Shown: piece by piece, positions 36,956 through 45,803 of the stretch | Layout: each line of letters begins with the position of its first letter | Numbering within the stretch: the stretch's first letter is position 1 | Origin: Terriglobus saanensis SP1PR4 | Lineage (GTDB): Bacteria > Acidobacteriota > Terriglobia > Terriglobales > Acidobacteriaceae | Length of the DNA stretch: 64,000 nucleotides | Reading direction: 5' to 3' | Assembly: GCF_000179915.2 (NCBI RefSeq) | Contig: NC_014963.1 | Span: forward strand, 3,968,001-4,032,000 | The notes under the pieces: generated by a model | Database searches by the model: none | Told to the model about the DNA's origin: nothing | The model's input: the letters and a program-made list of their open reading frames with translations, nothing else | Translations under genes and position numbers: made by a program

Positions 36956-37408
36956 ATGAACTTAGGCGATGTAGTGGATTTTGAGGCGCTGGATGAAACA
37001 GGCGCTCCGGTAAAGCTTTCCGACTTTCGTGGGAAGCCGGTGGTGCTGTTTTTCTACCCGAAGGCGGATACGCCGGGATGCACGGTGGAAGCCTGCGAGT
37101 TTCGGGATTCGTTTGGCGATTTGCAGGCTGCGGGCGTGACGGTTTTGGGGATTTCTCGCGACAAGGCGAGCGCGCAGAAGAAGTTCAAGGAGAAGTTTTC
37201 GCTTCCCTACACGCTTCTGGCCGATCCTGAGCAGACAGTTTGCAAACAGTTCGATGTGATCAAGGCGAAGACGATGTATGGCAAACCGGTGACGGGGATT
37301 GAACGGTCTACGTTTGTTTTTGATAAGGATGGGAAGTTGATTCACGAGATGCGGAAGGTCACGCCGGCGGGGCATGCGGCGGAGATTCTGGCGTTGTTGA
37401 AGGGGTAA
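36956..37408 (+). CDS. bcp: Thiol peroxidase of the Bcp type
   Basis: This peroxiredoxin reduces hydrogen peroxide and organic hydroperoxides. It has 150 residues. The catalytic motif FYPKADTPGCTVEACEFRD has its peroxidatic and resolving cysteines in the PGCTxxxC arrangement of the Bcp class. GISRDKASAQKKFKEKFSLP and GIERSTFVFDKDGKL complete the family pattern. GGAG lies ten bases before the ATG. It is divergent from the DPDRP-repeat protein gene and is probably monocistronic, followed by a dispersed repeat. Confidence 0.95.
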   Translation: MNLGDVVDFEALDETGAPVKLSDFRGKPVVLFFYPKADTPGCTVEACEFRDSFGDLQAAGVTVLGISRDKASAQKKFKEKFSLPYTLLADPEQTVCKQFDVIKAKTMYGKPVTGIERSTFVFDKDGKLIHEMRKVTPAGHAAEILALLKG

Positions 37409-37471
37409 AAAGCGGACGGATCTGCTTTTGTGACGTCCTTCCTTAGGAATCGGTTTGTGCGCTCTGCGCGA

Positions 37472-37548
37472 CCCCACACTTTCGCGATAAAACTGCGAAA
37501 GAATGGGGCACACAGCAGATCCCTTCGCTTCGCTACGGGATGACAAAT
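37472..37548. repeat. Dispersed palindromic repeat, fullest copy in the window
   Basis: It has a left hairpin, with CCCCA (37472-37476) and CTTTCGC (37479-37485) pairing with GCGAAAG (37495-37501) and TGGGG (37504-37508). A 36-base tail at 37513-37548 ends in ATGACAAAT. The 17-base CGAAAGAATGGGGCACA is shared exactly with 15858-15874, and the tail with 33589-33624 (32 of 36). It lies between two convergent genes. Confidence 0.75.
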
Positions 37549-37565
37549 ATCCGTGATTTTCGCGA

Positions 37566-38294
37566 TTAGACCCAAGCTTCCGGGGTGGTAAAGCGGAGGC
37601 CGGGGCGGCCCAGGAGCCTGCGGGTGACTTCGAGGGTGTCTTTGCGCGAGTGGGATTCGACGAGGGTGTCGAGGTGGGAGGCGTCGTGCAGGAGGATGGT
37701 CGATCCTCTTCCCTTCTTTCGGTTGGCAGCGAGGCCGCGATCAATATAGGCAAGGATTTTGTCGGGGCCGTGGGTAATGACCCAGTCGTGGGCGGTGACG
37801 TTCCAAAGCACGGGGGTCAAGCCGATCTCCCGGGCGGCTTTCAGGGCATCGGGACGGCGGCCACCGAAAGGAGGCCGGAAGACTGCCGGGGTGATCCCTG
37901 TAGTGTCGAAGATCGTGCGCTGGCAAAGGTCGAGCTCCAGGCGAACGCGGTCTGGCGAGCTGAAGAGAAGATTTGGGTGGGTCTGTGTGTGGTTGCCGAT
38001 CAGGTGACCCGCCTCCGCAATGCGGCGGGCGAGTTGCGGGTGGCGCAGAACATGATTTCCGACGAGAAAAAAGGTCGCACGGGCGCCATGCGCGGCCAGG
38101 ATATCAAGCAGCTCCGGGGTGTGGGCGGGGCTGGGGCCATCGTCGTAGGTGAGGGCGATTTCGTCCGGATCGCGGCCGGGTTGGAGCGTAGCGCCGAAGA
38201 TCTGGGAGGTGGGCCACTGGCCCGCGTAGAGGTAAAGACCGACGGAGAGGCCCAGTACGGCAACGGGAAGTGCTGTGACGACGAGGTTGGGCAT
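37566..38294 (-). CDS. Polysaccharide deacetylase (NodB family)
   Basis: This is a carbohydrate esterase family 4 enzyme with 242 residues and an N-terminal signal anchor at about 5-24 (VVTALPVAVLGLSVGLYLYA). The metal motifs are TYDDGPSPAHTPELLD (DD), IGNHTQTHPN (HxxxH) and RPPFGGRRPDAL. LLWNVTAHDWVITHG-type sequence follows, and LLHDAS carries the catalytic His. It could remove acetyl groups from peptidoglycan or from an exopolysaccharide. The substrate is not shown by the neighbours. Confidence 0.9.
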   Translation of the reverse strand: MPNLVVTALPVAVLGLSVGLYLYAGQWPTSQIFGATLQPGRDPDEIALTYDDGPSPAHTPELLDILAAHGARATFFLVGNHVLRHPQLARRIAEAGHLIGNHTQTHPNLLFSSPDRVRLELDLCQRTIFDTTGITPAVFRPPFGGRRPDALKAAREIGLTPVLWNVTAHDWVITHGPDKILAYIDRGLAANRKKGRGSTILLHDASHLDTLVESHSRKDTLEVTRRLLGRPGLRFTTPEAWV

Positions 38295-38476
38295 GCTTGT
38301 AACAGTTTATTCCGCGGCGGGGATCACGCTTGCTCACCTTTACAACAGGATTCGGTCTATCTATGCAGAGATCGATCTCCTGGCTCCGGAGTCAGAAAAA
38401 CATGGGAACTGAAGCAATGCGTTGGAACGCAGGGCCTGCGGGAATAGGCTCTGTGCGGGTAGAATCGTCCGCAGCC

Positions 38477-39121
38477 ATGACGAAGGCAGCGGTAACACGG
38501 ACGGGAGCTCGGCTGACCCCAGCGCAGATGGAGGCGCGGGCCCAGCAGCGTCTGGAAGACGACGAGCTGATCCGGCAGGCACAGGCCGGAGAGCGTGAAG
38601 CCTTTGACCAATTAGTGCGGCGATACGACTCTTCCGTCCTTCGACTGGCGATGCATATGCTGCAGAATGAGCAGGATGCGCAGGATGTCCACCAGGAGGC
38701 CTTTTTGAAGGCCTACCGGCATCTTTCGAACTTCCGCTTTGAGTGCTCGTTTTACACCTGGCTCTACCGGATTGTGACGAACCTTTGCCTGGACCAGATG
38801 CGGCGGCGTAAGAGCCGGCGCGAGGATGCGGCGACCTTCGTCGACCAGGAGGGCGGCGAGATGGACCTGATGGCGAATGTGCAGGACGACCGCAGTGGCG
38901 CCAATCCCGCGCGCGAGCTGGAACGAAAGGTCCTGAGCCGGAAGATTCAGGCGGCGCTGGAAAAGCTTACGCCGCGCGAACGGATGGTTTTTGAGTTAAA
39001 GCATTACCAGGGATTGAAGCTGAGAGTGATTGGCGAGATGTTGCATACCAGCGAAGAGACCGCAAAGAACACGTTGTTCCGCGCGACTCGAAAGCTGCGA
39101 TCAAATTTAGTGGATGCATAA
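38477..39121 (+). CDS. ECF-type RNA polymerase sigma factor
   Basis: This 214-residue group 4 sigma factor has region 2 at about 40-105 (EREAFDQLVRRYDSSVLRLA, and FRFECSFYTWLYRIVTNLCL) and region 4 at about 155-210 (LTPRERMVFELKHYQGLKLR, EETAKNTLFRATRKLRSNL). It sits directly before a zinc-finger anti-sigma gene, which probably holds it inactive. ATG 38477 is chosen because the family sequence starts near it; ATG 38402 in frame would add 25 residues. Region 2 and region 4 both look intact. The target promoters are unknown. Confidence 0.9.
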   Translation: MTKAAVTRTGARLTPAQMEARAQQRLEDDELIRQAQAGEREAFDQLVRRYDSSVLRLAMHMLQNEQDAQDVHQEAFLKAYRHLSNFRFECSFYTWLYRIVTNLCLDQMRRRKSRREDAATFVDQEGGEMDLMANVQDDRSGANPARELERKVLSRKIQAALEKLTPRERMVFELKHYQGLKLRVIGEMLHTSEETAKNTLFRATRKLRSNLVDA

Positions 39122-39230
39122 GTTTTGATGGAACGCACGATGGCGGACGGGATAGGTTTCGATCCAGCCACGGGCAAAGAAGCAATCAGTACGAGTAGGA
39201 CTTCAACGAGGCAGTGCAGGGGAAACTCCG

Positions 39231-40196
39231 ATGAAATGTGAAATAGCGCAAGAGTGGATGGTCATGCTGGCGTACGACGAGCTGGCCGAGACCGATGCAA
39301 CCGAACTCGAGATGCATGTTCGTTTTTGCGAAGCATGCACAGCCGACATGGAGCGCTTGAGCCTCTTTCAAAGCGCCATGGCCGTCGAGACGATGGAAGA
39401 GCCTTCCGCGAATCTGTTAGCGGAAAGCCGTATGCGCCTGGACGCGCGGCTGGATGCGGCTGGCGTGGGCGGATGGATGGACCGTGTCCGCGCCCTGGTG
39501 ATGGGCAGCGTGGCGACGGTGAGCTCTGCTCCCGCGCTGGCGACGTTGCTGGTGGGTGTTGGATTTTTAGGTGGAAACTTTCTGGAGCGTTACAAGGCGG
39601 CGCACGCAGCCAAGATGCCCAGCGTTGTGGTGATGCAGAATCAGACCGAGGGCGTAGTCAGCAACGTCAGCGGCATCGTGCAGACGCCCAACTCGGACAT
39701 AGTGCAGGTCAAATACAACCGCGTGGTTCCGGAGACGATGCAGGGATCGCTGGACGATCCGCAGATCCGTCAGCTGTTGATGGTCGGCGCAAAGAACGGC
39801 ATCTCCAATGGCGTACGGGAGAACAGCGTAAGCCTGCTGGCCGCGGAGTGCATCGCCGGGCATCAGTGCGAGAGCGCAAGCAGCGGCGGTGTGGGCGTAC
39901 GCGATGCCCTGCTGGTTAGCCTGCGGTACGACAAGAGCCCGAAGGTGCGGATGAAGGCGCTCGAAGGCCTGCAACCCTATGTAGGCGCGGACCAACGCGT
40001 GCGTGACGCCGTGGCCGAGAGCCTGATGCGCGATGCATCGGCGGATGTGCGGACGCGGGCGATCGACCTGCTGCAGCCGGTCCAGGCAGATTCCAGTATT
40101 CGCCAGGTGCTGCATACGGTTTCGACGCGCGATGACAACCCTTATATCCGCAACGCCTCGACCCAGGCGCTGGAAGGTACGGACGGCCTGCAGTGA
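39231..40196 (+). CDS. Zinc-finger anti-sigma factor with HEAT repeats
   Basis: This 321-residue protein has a ZAS-type zinc finger at the N-terminus, with HVRFCEACTAD giving the H-x3-C-x2-C ligands at about 29-36. Residues about 80-115 contain a hydrophobic segment (ALATLLVGVGFLGGNFLERY) that may anchor it in the membrane. A C-terminal domain of HEAT-like repeats follows (SVSLLAAECIAGHQCESASS, RDALLVSLRYDKSPKVRMKA, QRVRDAVAESLMRDASADVR). The HEAT domain would be outside the membrane and could sense a signal or protein. It is coupled to the PDZ gene by a GTGA overlap. Confidence 0.82.
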   Translation: MKCEIAQEWMVMLAYDELAETDATELEMHVRFCEACTADMERLSLFQSAMAVETMEEPSANLLAESRMRLDARLDAAGVGGWMDRVRALVMGSVATVSSAPALATLLVGVGFLGGNFLERYKAAHAAKMPSVVVMQNQTEGVVSNVSGIVQTPNSDIVQVKYNRVVPETMQGSLDDPQIRQLLMVGAKNGISNGVRENSVSLLAAECIAGHQCESASSGGVGVRDALLVSLRYDKSPKVRMKALEGLQPYVGADQRVRDAVAESLMRDASADVRTRAIDLLQPVQADSSIRQVLHTVSTRDDNPYIRNASTQALEGTDGLQ

Positions 40197-41095
40197 AGAA
40201 GTCCTCCAAAACGCTCCTGCTGATGGCCTCAGCAGCGCTTCTCAGCGCTCCGATTGTGGCGATGCACACGGGTTCGCACACGCCGAAGCCCTCCCAGAGT
40301 TACCTGGGCGTGGACATCGTGGATGTGGAGCCGGAGCAGGTGAGTGTTCTGCATCTGCACGATAGCAAGGGCGCGGAGATTACGCGCGTCGATCATGATG
40401 GCCCTGCGGGAAAAGCCGGCCTGCGCGAGCACGACGTCATTCTGAAGGTCAATGACCAGACGATTGAAAACGAAGAGCAGTTCCGGAAGGCTCTGCGCGA
40501 GACACCTGCCGGACACAACGTTGCCTTGACACTGAGCCGCGACGGTCAGATGCTATCGGTAACGGCGCAGTTGGCTAATCGGGCCGAGGTAGAGCGCCGG
40601 GCGTGGGAGCAGCATTACACCGTTCCCGAACCCCAGACCACAGAGAACTATCCTCCCGTTGCGGAAGCCGCACCGGCCGGAACTCCTATCGTCCACGGGT
40701 TTATCACCGGACACCTGCTCTGGACGCCCTACACTGGCCTGATGATGGACACGATGGGCGCTCAGCTGGCGGAGTTTTTTGGGGCAAAGAACGGCAAGGG
40801 CCTTCTTGTTCATAGTGTGGAAGCGAATAGTCCTGCGGCCATGGCCGGGGTTCGTGCGGGCGATGTGGTGGTCCGGGTGAACGGTGGCACGATTGGATCG
40901 AAGGCGGACTGGGCGCGCGCTGTTCGTGACGCCAAAGGACGCCCCGCAGAAGTCACGCTGCTGCGCGAACGGCACGAAGTCACCGTCATGATGCCGACCG
41001 ACGGCAAGAAGCGCAGCTCCCTGCGGTTTCCGGGTGCCAGCGTGGCGAAGGACGTTCCTGCGCCAGTGATCATGGCTTGCCTGGAGTTGCTCTAG
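40193..41095 (+). CDS. Secreted protein with two PDZ domains
   Basis: This 300-residue protein starts at GTG, overlapping the anti-sigma stop. A signal peptide (KTLLLMASAALLSAPIVAMH) is followed by PDZ 1 at about 38-125 (YLGVDIVDVEPEQ, GPAGKAGLREHDVILKVN) and PDZ 2 at about 188-270 (GAKNGKGLLVHSVEANSPAA, AGVRAGDVVVRVNG). No protease domain or catalytic Ser-His-Asp motif is present, so it is not DegS or HtrA. It may bind exposed C-termini, passing an envelope signal to the anti-sigma factor. This role is inferred from gene order. Confidence 0.85.
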   Translation: MKKSSKTLLLMASAALLSAPIVAMHTGSHTPKPSQSYLGVDIVDVEPEQVSVLHLHDSKGAEITRVDHDGPAGKAGLREHDVILKVNDQTIENEEQFRKALRETPAGHNVALTLSRDGQMLSVTAQLANRAEVERRAWEQHYTVPEPQTTENYPPVAEAAPAGTPIVHGFITGHLLWTPYTGLMMDTMGAQLAEFFGAKNGKGLLVHSVEANSPAAMAGVRAGDVVVRVNGGTIGSKADWARAVRDAKGRPAEVTLLRERHEVTVMMPTDGKKRSSLRFPGASVAKDVPAPVIMACLELL

Positions 41096-41143
41096 GGTTC
41101 TTTTTTGGGGCAACTGCCGGGTCGCCTCTATACTCAGAGGTTC

Positions 41144-42652
41144 ATGGACCCAATTGAGACACCCCAGATTGCGCCTCTTATCCAGTCGCAGATCCAGCAA
41201 CAGATGGAAAACTCCAATCTGACTCTGGACAACTACCTTCTGGATAGCGCCTACGACGAGATGTTCGCGGGACGCGAAGCCTTGCACGCGCACTACGAGC
41301 TGCTGATGGAGCACTTCTCCTCGCTGCCGAAGGACGATCTCACACGCAAGAAGCAGGCCGCCGATCTCTCTTTTCTCAACCAGGGCATCACGTTTACCGT
41401 GTATGGCCGCGAAGAGGGTACGGAGCGGATCTTCCCCTATGACATGCTGCCGCGCATCATCACGGCCAAGGAGTGGGAGACGGTCGAGCGTGGCCTGACG
41501 CAGCGCATCACCGCGTTGAATCTCTTTCTGAAAGACATCTACAACGAAGGCCGGATTCTGTCCGAAGGTATTGTGCCGCGCGAACTGGTCTACAGCTGTA
41601 AACAGTTCCGTCGACATATGGTGGGTTTGCAGGTACCGCGCAATATCTACATCGCCGTTGTGGGCACGGACCTGATCCGTCTGGAGAATGGTGAGTTTGT
41701 GGTGCTGGAAGACAATCTGCGCGTGCCCAGCGGCGTGAGCTACATGCTGACGAATCGGCGCGTGATGAAGCGCATCTTTCCGCAGCTCTTTCGCAGCTAT
41801 GGCGTGCGGCCCATCGAGCAGTACACGCAGCTTCTGCTGGGTACGCTGCGGTCGCTGGCGCCAGAAGGCCGGCCGGAGCCGAACATCGTTCTGCTGTCGC
41901 CTGGCGTATTTAACTCGGCCTACTTCGAGCATGCATACCTGGCGCGACAGATGGGCATCGAGCTGGTTGAAGGGCGAGATCTGGTGACGCACGACAACGT
42001 CGTCTACATGCGTACGACGAGCGGTCTGCGGCGCGTGGATGTAATCTACCGGCGCGTGGATGACGACTTTATCGATCCGCTGATCTTCCGAGCGGATTCG
42101 ATGCTGGGCGTAGCGGGACTCTTCAATGCGTATCGTGCGGGCAATGTCACGCTAGCGAATGCGTTTGGTACGGGCGTCGCCGACGACAAGGCACTATATG
42201 CGTATGTCCCGGCGATCATCAAGTTTTATCTGAGCGAAGAGCCGATCCTGAAGAATGTGGAGACCTTCCTTTGCGCACGCGAGACCGAGCGGAAGCATGT
42301 TCTCGCCAATCTGGACAAGATGGTCGTAAAGGCCGTGGGTGAGAGCGGCGGCTACGGTATGTTGATCGGACCGCAGAGCACCGCTGTGCAACGCGAGGAG
42401 TTTGCACGAAAGATTGAAGCCGACCCGCGCAACTACATTGCGCAGCCGACGATTTCATTCTCCCGCGCACCTTGTCTTGTCGACGACGGCTTTGAGCCAC
42501 GGCATGTGGACCTACGGCCCTATGTTCTCTATGGCGACAAGGTGAGTATCGTCCCGGGTGGCTTGACGCGCGTGGCACTGAAGAAGGGCTCACTGGTCGT
42601 GAACTCTTCGCAGGGTGGCGGGAGTAAAGATACGTGGGTTTTGAGCCAATGA
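41144..42652 (+). CDS. Circularly permuted type 2 ATP-grasp protein
   Basis: This is a peptide-ligase-like enzyme of the family linked with alpha-E and transglutaminase genes, thought to join amino acids or peptides with ATP. It has 502 residues. Landmarks are [60 protein letters not shown] and, near the C-terminus, [17 protein letters not shown] and [23 protein letters not shown] 41144 begins the family sequence. The stop overlaps the CPCC gene by ATGA, so translation is coupled. The substrate is unknown. Confidence 0.92.
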   Translation: MDPIETPQIAPLIQSQIQQQMENSNLTLDNYLLDSAYDEMFAGREALHAHYELLMEHFSSLPKDDLTRKKQAADLSFLNQGITFTVYGREEGTERIFPYDMLPRIITAKEWETVERGLTQRITALNLFLKDIYNEGRILSEGIVPRELVYSCKQFRRHMVGLQVPRNIYIAVVGTDLIRLENGEFVVLEDNLRVPSGVSYMLTNRRVMKRIFPQLFRSYGVRPIEQYTQLLLGTLRSLAPEGRPEPNIVLLSPGVFNSAYFEHAYLARQMGIELVEGRDLVTHDNVVYMRTTSGLRRVDVIYRRVDDDFIDPLIFRADSMLGVAGLFNAYRAGNVTLANAFGTGVADDKALYAYVPAIIKFYLSEEPILKNVETFLCARETERKHVLANLDKMVVKAVGESGGYGMLIGPQSTAVQREEFARKIEADPRNYIAQPTISFSRAPCLVDDGFEPRHVDLRPYVLYGDKVSIVPGGLTRVALKKGSLVVNSSQGGGSKDTWVLSQ

Positions 42653-42984
42653 GCATCCTCATCAAGCGTAGGGCAAAGCTGCCCGGCCCTGGATTTGTTA
42701 ACGTGTATCGCCCACGAGTGGATGGCAGTAAGTACTCATGTCCATGCTGCTATTTCAGAACGCTAGACGAACGAGGAGGGTATGACATTTGCCCGATTTG
42801 TTTCTGGGAGGATGACGGCCAAGATGATCACGATGCCTCCGAGGTTCGCGGAGGATCAAACGCCTCGCTAAGCTTGACTGAGGGTCGTGCGAACTTCGAA
42901 CGAATTGGTGCCTGTGAAGAGAAGATGCTTCCAAATGTAAGACCACCGCTTGAAGAGGAGAAGCCAAGATGCTTTCCCGCGTAG
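42649..42984 (+). CDS. CPCC-family cysteine-rich protein
   Basis: This small cytosolic protein of 111 residues has a zinc-ribbon-like CPCC motif. The family signature is [20 protein letters not shown] followed by [32 protein letters not shown] and GACEEKML. It overlaps the ATP-grasp gene by four bases and the alpha-E gene by 16, so it is fixed inside the operon. CPCC proteins are usually found alone or in toxin-related loci as far as I recall, and finding one here is unusual. The composition is slightly AT-richer than the flanking genes, a hint of later arrival. Confidence 0.88.
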   Translation: MSILIKRRAKLPGPGFVNVYRPRVDGSKYSCPCCYFRTLDERGGYDICPICFWEDDGQDDHDASEVRGGSNASLSLTEGRANFERIGACEEKMLPNVRPPLEEEKPRCFPA

Positions 42985-43958
42985 CTGACAGTTTGTATTG
43001 GATGAGCCGGTACCTTGAGCGTGCCGAGCATACGACGCGTCTGCTCGACGTGAATCTGAACCTCATGCTCGATGAGTCGTGGACCTCTGCCGACCGGCGT
43101 TGGCAGCGTGTGCTGCAGTCGCTAGGATCGCCGAAGGACATTGAGTGGAAGGGTGATCCCTTCAAACTGGCGCATGCGCTGACGTTCGATGCGACGCATA
43201 CTTCGAGCGTACTGGGATGCATTGTCGGTGCGCGTGAGAATGCGCGGCATGTGCGCGAACAGATTTCGACCGAAATGTGGCACCGCCTGAACAGCCTGTA
43301 TCTGCAAGTGACGCGGCCTGAGATGCAGAGCGATCTGCATGCCGAAGCGCTGCTGGCGCAGCATGAGGGGCCGACGGAGTTCCTGGCGCAGGTGATGGAG
43401 GCCGTCCACCAGTTCCAGGGTGTGACGGATTCCACGATGAGCCACGGCGAGGGCTGGGAGTTCATTCAGGTGGGGCGCTACATGGAGCGCGCGTCGGCGA
43501 CGACGATGCTTCTGGAGGCCTATCAAGAAGATCTCTGGAAGACGCATGACAAGGTGCAGGAAGGCAACGAGTACCTGGAGTGGATGGGTCTGCTCCGCTC
43601 GGCCACGGCGTTTGAGGCGTACTGCAAGGTGTATACCGCCGACCTTACACCGGAGTGGATCCTCGAATTTCTTCTGCTGGACGACAAGTTTCCGCACTCG
43701 CTGCGGTTTTCCGTAGAGGCGATGCAGCGCGCGCTGGTCGCCGTGCAGGAGGTAAGCGGTGGAAGCGTGCGGTCGGAGACGCTCAGCCGCATCTCCGGCA
43801 GGCTTCGCGCCACGTTGAGTTACTCCAGCGTGGACGAGATCCTGGAAGGCGACGTGATTGCCTACCTTCGCGAGATTCAACATCACTGCCGCGAGATTCA
43901 TAACGCCATCTACGAACTGTATGTGGACTACTCGATTCAAGCTGCGCTGGCAGTCTAA
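42969..43958 (+). CDS. Alpha-E domain protein
   Basis: This 329-residue all-helical protein of unknown biochemistry belongs to the family that travels with circularly permuted ATP-grasp and transglutaminase genes. It opens with [20 protein letters not shown], the standard start of the family. Other landmarks are HTTRLLDVNLNLMLDESWTS, SVLGCIVGARENARHVREQI, and WEFIQVGRYMERASATTMLL. ATG 42969 lies in the last 16 bases of the CPCC gene. It may act as a partner or a carrier for the modifying enzymes. Confidence 0.93.
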   Translation: MLSRVADSLYWMSRYLERAEHTTRLLDVNLNLMLDESWTSADRRWQRVLQSLGSPKDIEWKGDPFKLAHALTFDATHTSSVLGCIVGARENARHVREQISTEMWHRLNSLYLQVTRPEMQSDLHAEALLAQHEGPTEFLAQVMEAVHQFQGVTDSTMSHGEGWEFIQVGRYMERASATTMLLEAYQEDLWKTHDKVQEGNEYLEWMGLLRSATAFEAYCKVYTADLTPEWILEFLLLDDKFPHSLRFSVEAMQRALVAVQEVSGGSVRSETLSRISGRLRATLSYSSVDEILEGDVIAYLREIQHHCREIHNAIYELYVDYSIQAALAV

Positions 43959-43979
43959 GTACGTTCCCGGGGAGGGCCG

Positions 43980-44969
43980 ATGTACTACACCGTTCGACAT
44001 CTTACGAAGTTCGTTTACAGCAACGCCGTGAGCGAAAGCATCATGGAGACGCGCATGCATCCGCGCTCGGATGCGAGCCAGCGCTGCCTGACGTTTCATC
44101 TCTCGGTCAGCCCGCGCTGTCGCGTCTTCAGCTATCGCGATCACCTGGGAAACCACATTCATCACTTCGATATTCCGGTGGCGCATGAGCAGTTGGTGAT
44201 CGTTGCTGAGAGCCTTGTAGAGATGGACGAGATCATCATGGTGCCGAGCTTCCTTGCCCCCGATGCGTGGGCCGAAGTGGACGCGATGGTACAGGAGGGT
44301 GATTTCTGGGAGATGCTGTTGCCGAGCGAATTCACCGCCTCGACGCCTGCGCTTGAAGAGCTTGCGAACAAGCTGGACATCCGCCGCCGCGACGATCCCC
44401 TGATGGTCCTGCACGACCTGAACGAGAAGCTGTACAAGTACTTCGACTATGTACCGAAGTCGACGAAGGTGGATTCTCCGATTGACGTCGCGCTGGAGAA
44501 CAAGGCCGGCGTCTGCCAGGACTTTGCCCATGTGATGATCGCGCTGGTGCGGTCGCGGCTGCGGATTCCCTGTCGCTACGTCAGCGGCTATCTCTTCCAT
44601 AGCAACGAAAAAGACCGCAGCGTTAACTCTGCAACACATGCCTGGGTCGAAGCGCTTGTACCGCAGTTCGGCTGGGTTGGATTCGATCCTACGAACTGGC
44701 TCATCGCCAGTGACCGCCACATCCGCACCGCAATTGGACGCGACTATGCCGACGTTCCGCCGACACATGGAATCTTTCGTGGACGTGCGGCGAGTGAACT
44801 GACGGTCGCTGTGCGTGTTTCTCCGAGCGAAGGCGCCCCACTGATGGACCGTGAACTTCCGATTCCGGAGGACTGGTCCATTCTGGTTGAGAAGGCGACG
44901 CAGTTGCCGCCTCCGCCGCCGGTGGTTTCGAGAGCTAAGCAGTTGCAGCAGGCTCAACAGCAGCAGTAG
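43980..44969 (+). CDS. Transglutaminase-like cysteine peptidase
   Basis: This papain-fold enzyme of 329 residues has an N-terminal transglutaminase beta domain (MYYTVRHLTKFVYSNAVSES) and the catalytic triad Cys179 in GVCQDFAH, His220 in ATHAWVEAL and Asp236 in GWVGFDPTNW. In this operon type it is expected to cleave or transfer a peptide linkage made by the ATP-grasp enzyme. A short Gln-rich tail (KQLQQAQQQQ) ends the protein. It follows the alpha-E gene by 21 bases. A long hairpin lies right after. Confidence 0.92.
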   Translation: MYYTVRHLTKFVYSNAVSESIMETRMHPRSDASQRCLTFHLSVSPRCRVFSYRDHLGNHIHHFDIPVAHEQLVIVAESLVEMDEIIMVPSFLAPDAWAEVDAMVQEGDFWEMLLPSEFTASTPALEELANKLDIRRRDDPLMVLHDLNEKLYKYFDYVPKSTKVDSPIDVALENKAGVCQDFAHVMIALVRSRLRIPCRYVSGYLFHSNEKDRSVNSATHAWVEALVPQFGWVGFDPTNWLIASDRHIRTAIGRDYADVPPTHGIFRGRAASELTVAVRVSPSEGAPLMDRELPIPEDWSILVEKATQLPPPPPVVSRAKQLQQAQQQQ

Positions 44970-44974
44970 AAGAA

Positions 44975-45036
44975 GTTGTGAGTTATAAGTTGTTAGTTGT
45001 TAGAAAACTAGCAACTAACAACTACTTACTCACAAC
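44975..45036. repeat. 29-bp imperfect inverted repeat between convergent genes
   Basis: The arm at 44975-45003 (starting GTTGTGAGTTATAAG) and the arm at 45008-45036 (ending CACAAC) are reverse complements at 25 of 29 positions with an AAAA loop. Internal GTTGTTAGTTG stretches give it an AT-rich look unlike its neighbours. It probably terminates the transglutaminase and DprE2-like transcripts. Confidence 0.75.
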
Positions 45037-45039
45037 TCC

Positions 45040-45786
45040 TTACGTATTCGTCTTCTTGAAGATGCTTTCTGGAATATGGCGGATGACGGCCATGATGACG
45101 CGCCACTGGAACGGGACGTAGATCTGGTCGCGCTTGGAGTCGATGGCGCTGGCGATGGCCTTGCCTACCTTGGCGGGATCGGCGAACTTCTCGCTTCCCT
45201 TCATGCCTGCGGTCATCGAGGTTTTCACCGGGCCGGGCTTGATGGTGGTGACGGTAACGCCTTCGCGGTCAATGCGGTTACGAAGGCCGCTCAGGAAAGC
45301 CGAGAGACCGGCCTTCGCCGAACCATAGACGTAGTTCGATTTTCGTCCACGATCGCCCGCTACGGAAGAGATGACGGCAAGCGTGCCGGAGTGCTGTTTG
45401 ACGCAGAAGTTCGCCAGCCAGGTCAGCAGAGAGACCGGCGAGGTAAAGTTCGTGTGGAGGATCTGCTCCGCTGCGATAGCGTCGGCTTCGGCTTCGGCCT
45501 GATCTCCGAGGACACCGTGCGCAAGGTAAGCGATGTCCAGACCGCCAAGGGCGGTAATAGCATCGGCCAGCAGCTGTGGGTGAAGGTCCAGGTCGTCGAG
45601 ATCGGCGACGATGGATTCCACGAAGCTTGCGCCACGCGTCTTGAGGTCGGCGGCGACGACGGCGAGCTTCTGTGGGTTGCGGGCGACGAGGTAGAGGCTG
45701 TCGCCACGCTTGGCCCAGACGCGTGCAGTCTGTTCTGCGATGGCCGAGGTAGCGCCGAGGATAAGGATCTTGCGGGGTGTAGGCAT
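45040..45786 (-). CDS. SDR oxidoreductase, DprE2-like
   Basis: This is an NAD(P)-dependent short-chain dehydrogenase of 248 residues. It has ILILGATSAIAEQTARVWAK as the nucleotide motif (GATSAIA), VISSVAGDRG with the catalytic Ser, and YVYGSAKAG with Tyr and Lys. The GATSxIA form and the placement next to an FAD-oxidoreductase gene match DprE2, which reduces the keto intermediate in decaprenylphosphoryl-arabinose formation. ATG 45786 is chosen over an upstream start. It follows the DprE1-like gene by 17 bases, so they form an operon. Confidence 0.82.
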   Translation of the reverse strand: MPTPRKILILGATSAIAEQTARVWAKRGDSLYLVARNPQKLAVVAADLKTRGASFVESIVADLDDLDLHPQLLADAITALGGLDIAYLAHGVLGDQAEAEADAIAAEQILHTNFTSPVSLLTWLANFCVKQHSGTLAVISSVAGDRGRKSNYVYGSAKAGLSAFLSGLRNRIDREGVTVTTIKPGPVKTSMTAGMKGSEKFADPAKVGKAIASAIDSKRDQIYVPFQWRVIMAVIRHIPESIFKKTNT

Positions 45787-45803
45787 CTGGTTCCTCAAAA
45801 AGT

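Noticed and set aside
40553-41992. A long minus-strand open frame of about 480 codons
   Set aside because: It runs opposite to the PDZ and ATP-grasp genes, both clearly real, and its sequence is a low-complexity shadow with no family match.
43122-44957. A 611-codon minus-strand open frame
   Set aside because: It mirrors the alpha-E and transglutaminase genes; it is His/Arg-rich, typical of a GC-driven shadow frame.
44975-45036. CRISPR repeat or IS end
   Set aside because: It is a single hairpin without spacers or a transposase; a terminator-type inverted repeat explains it better.
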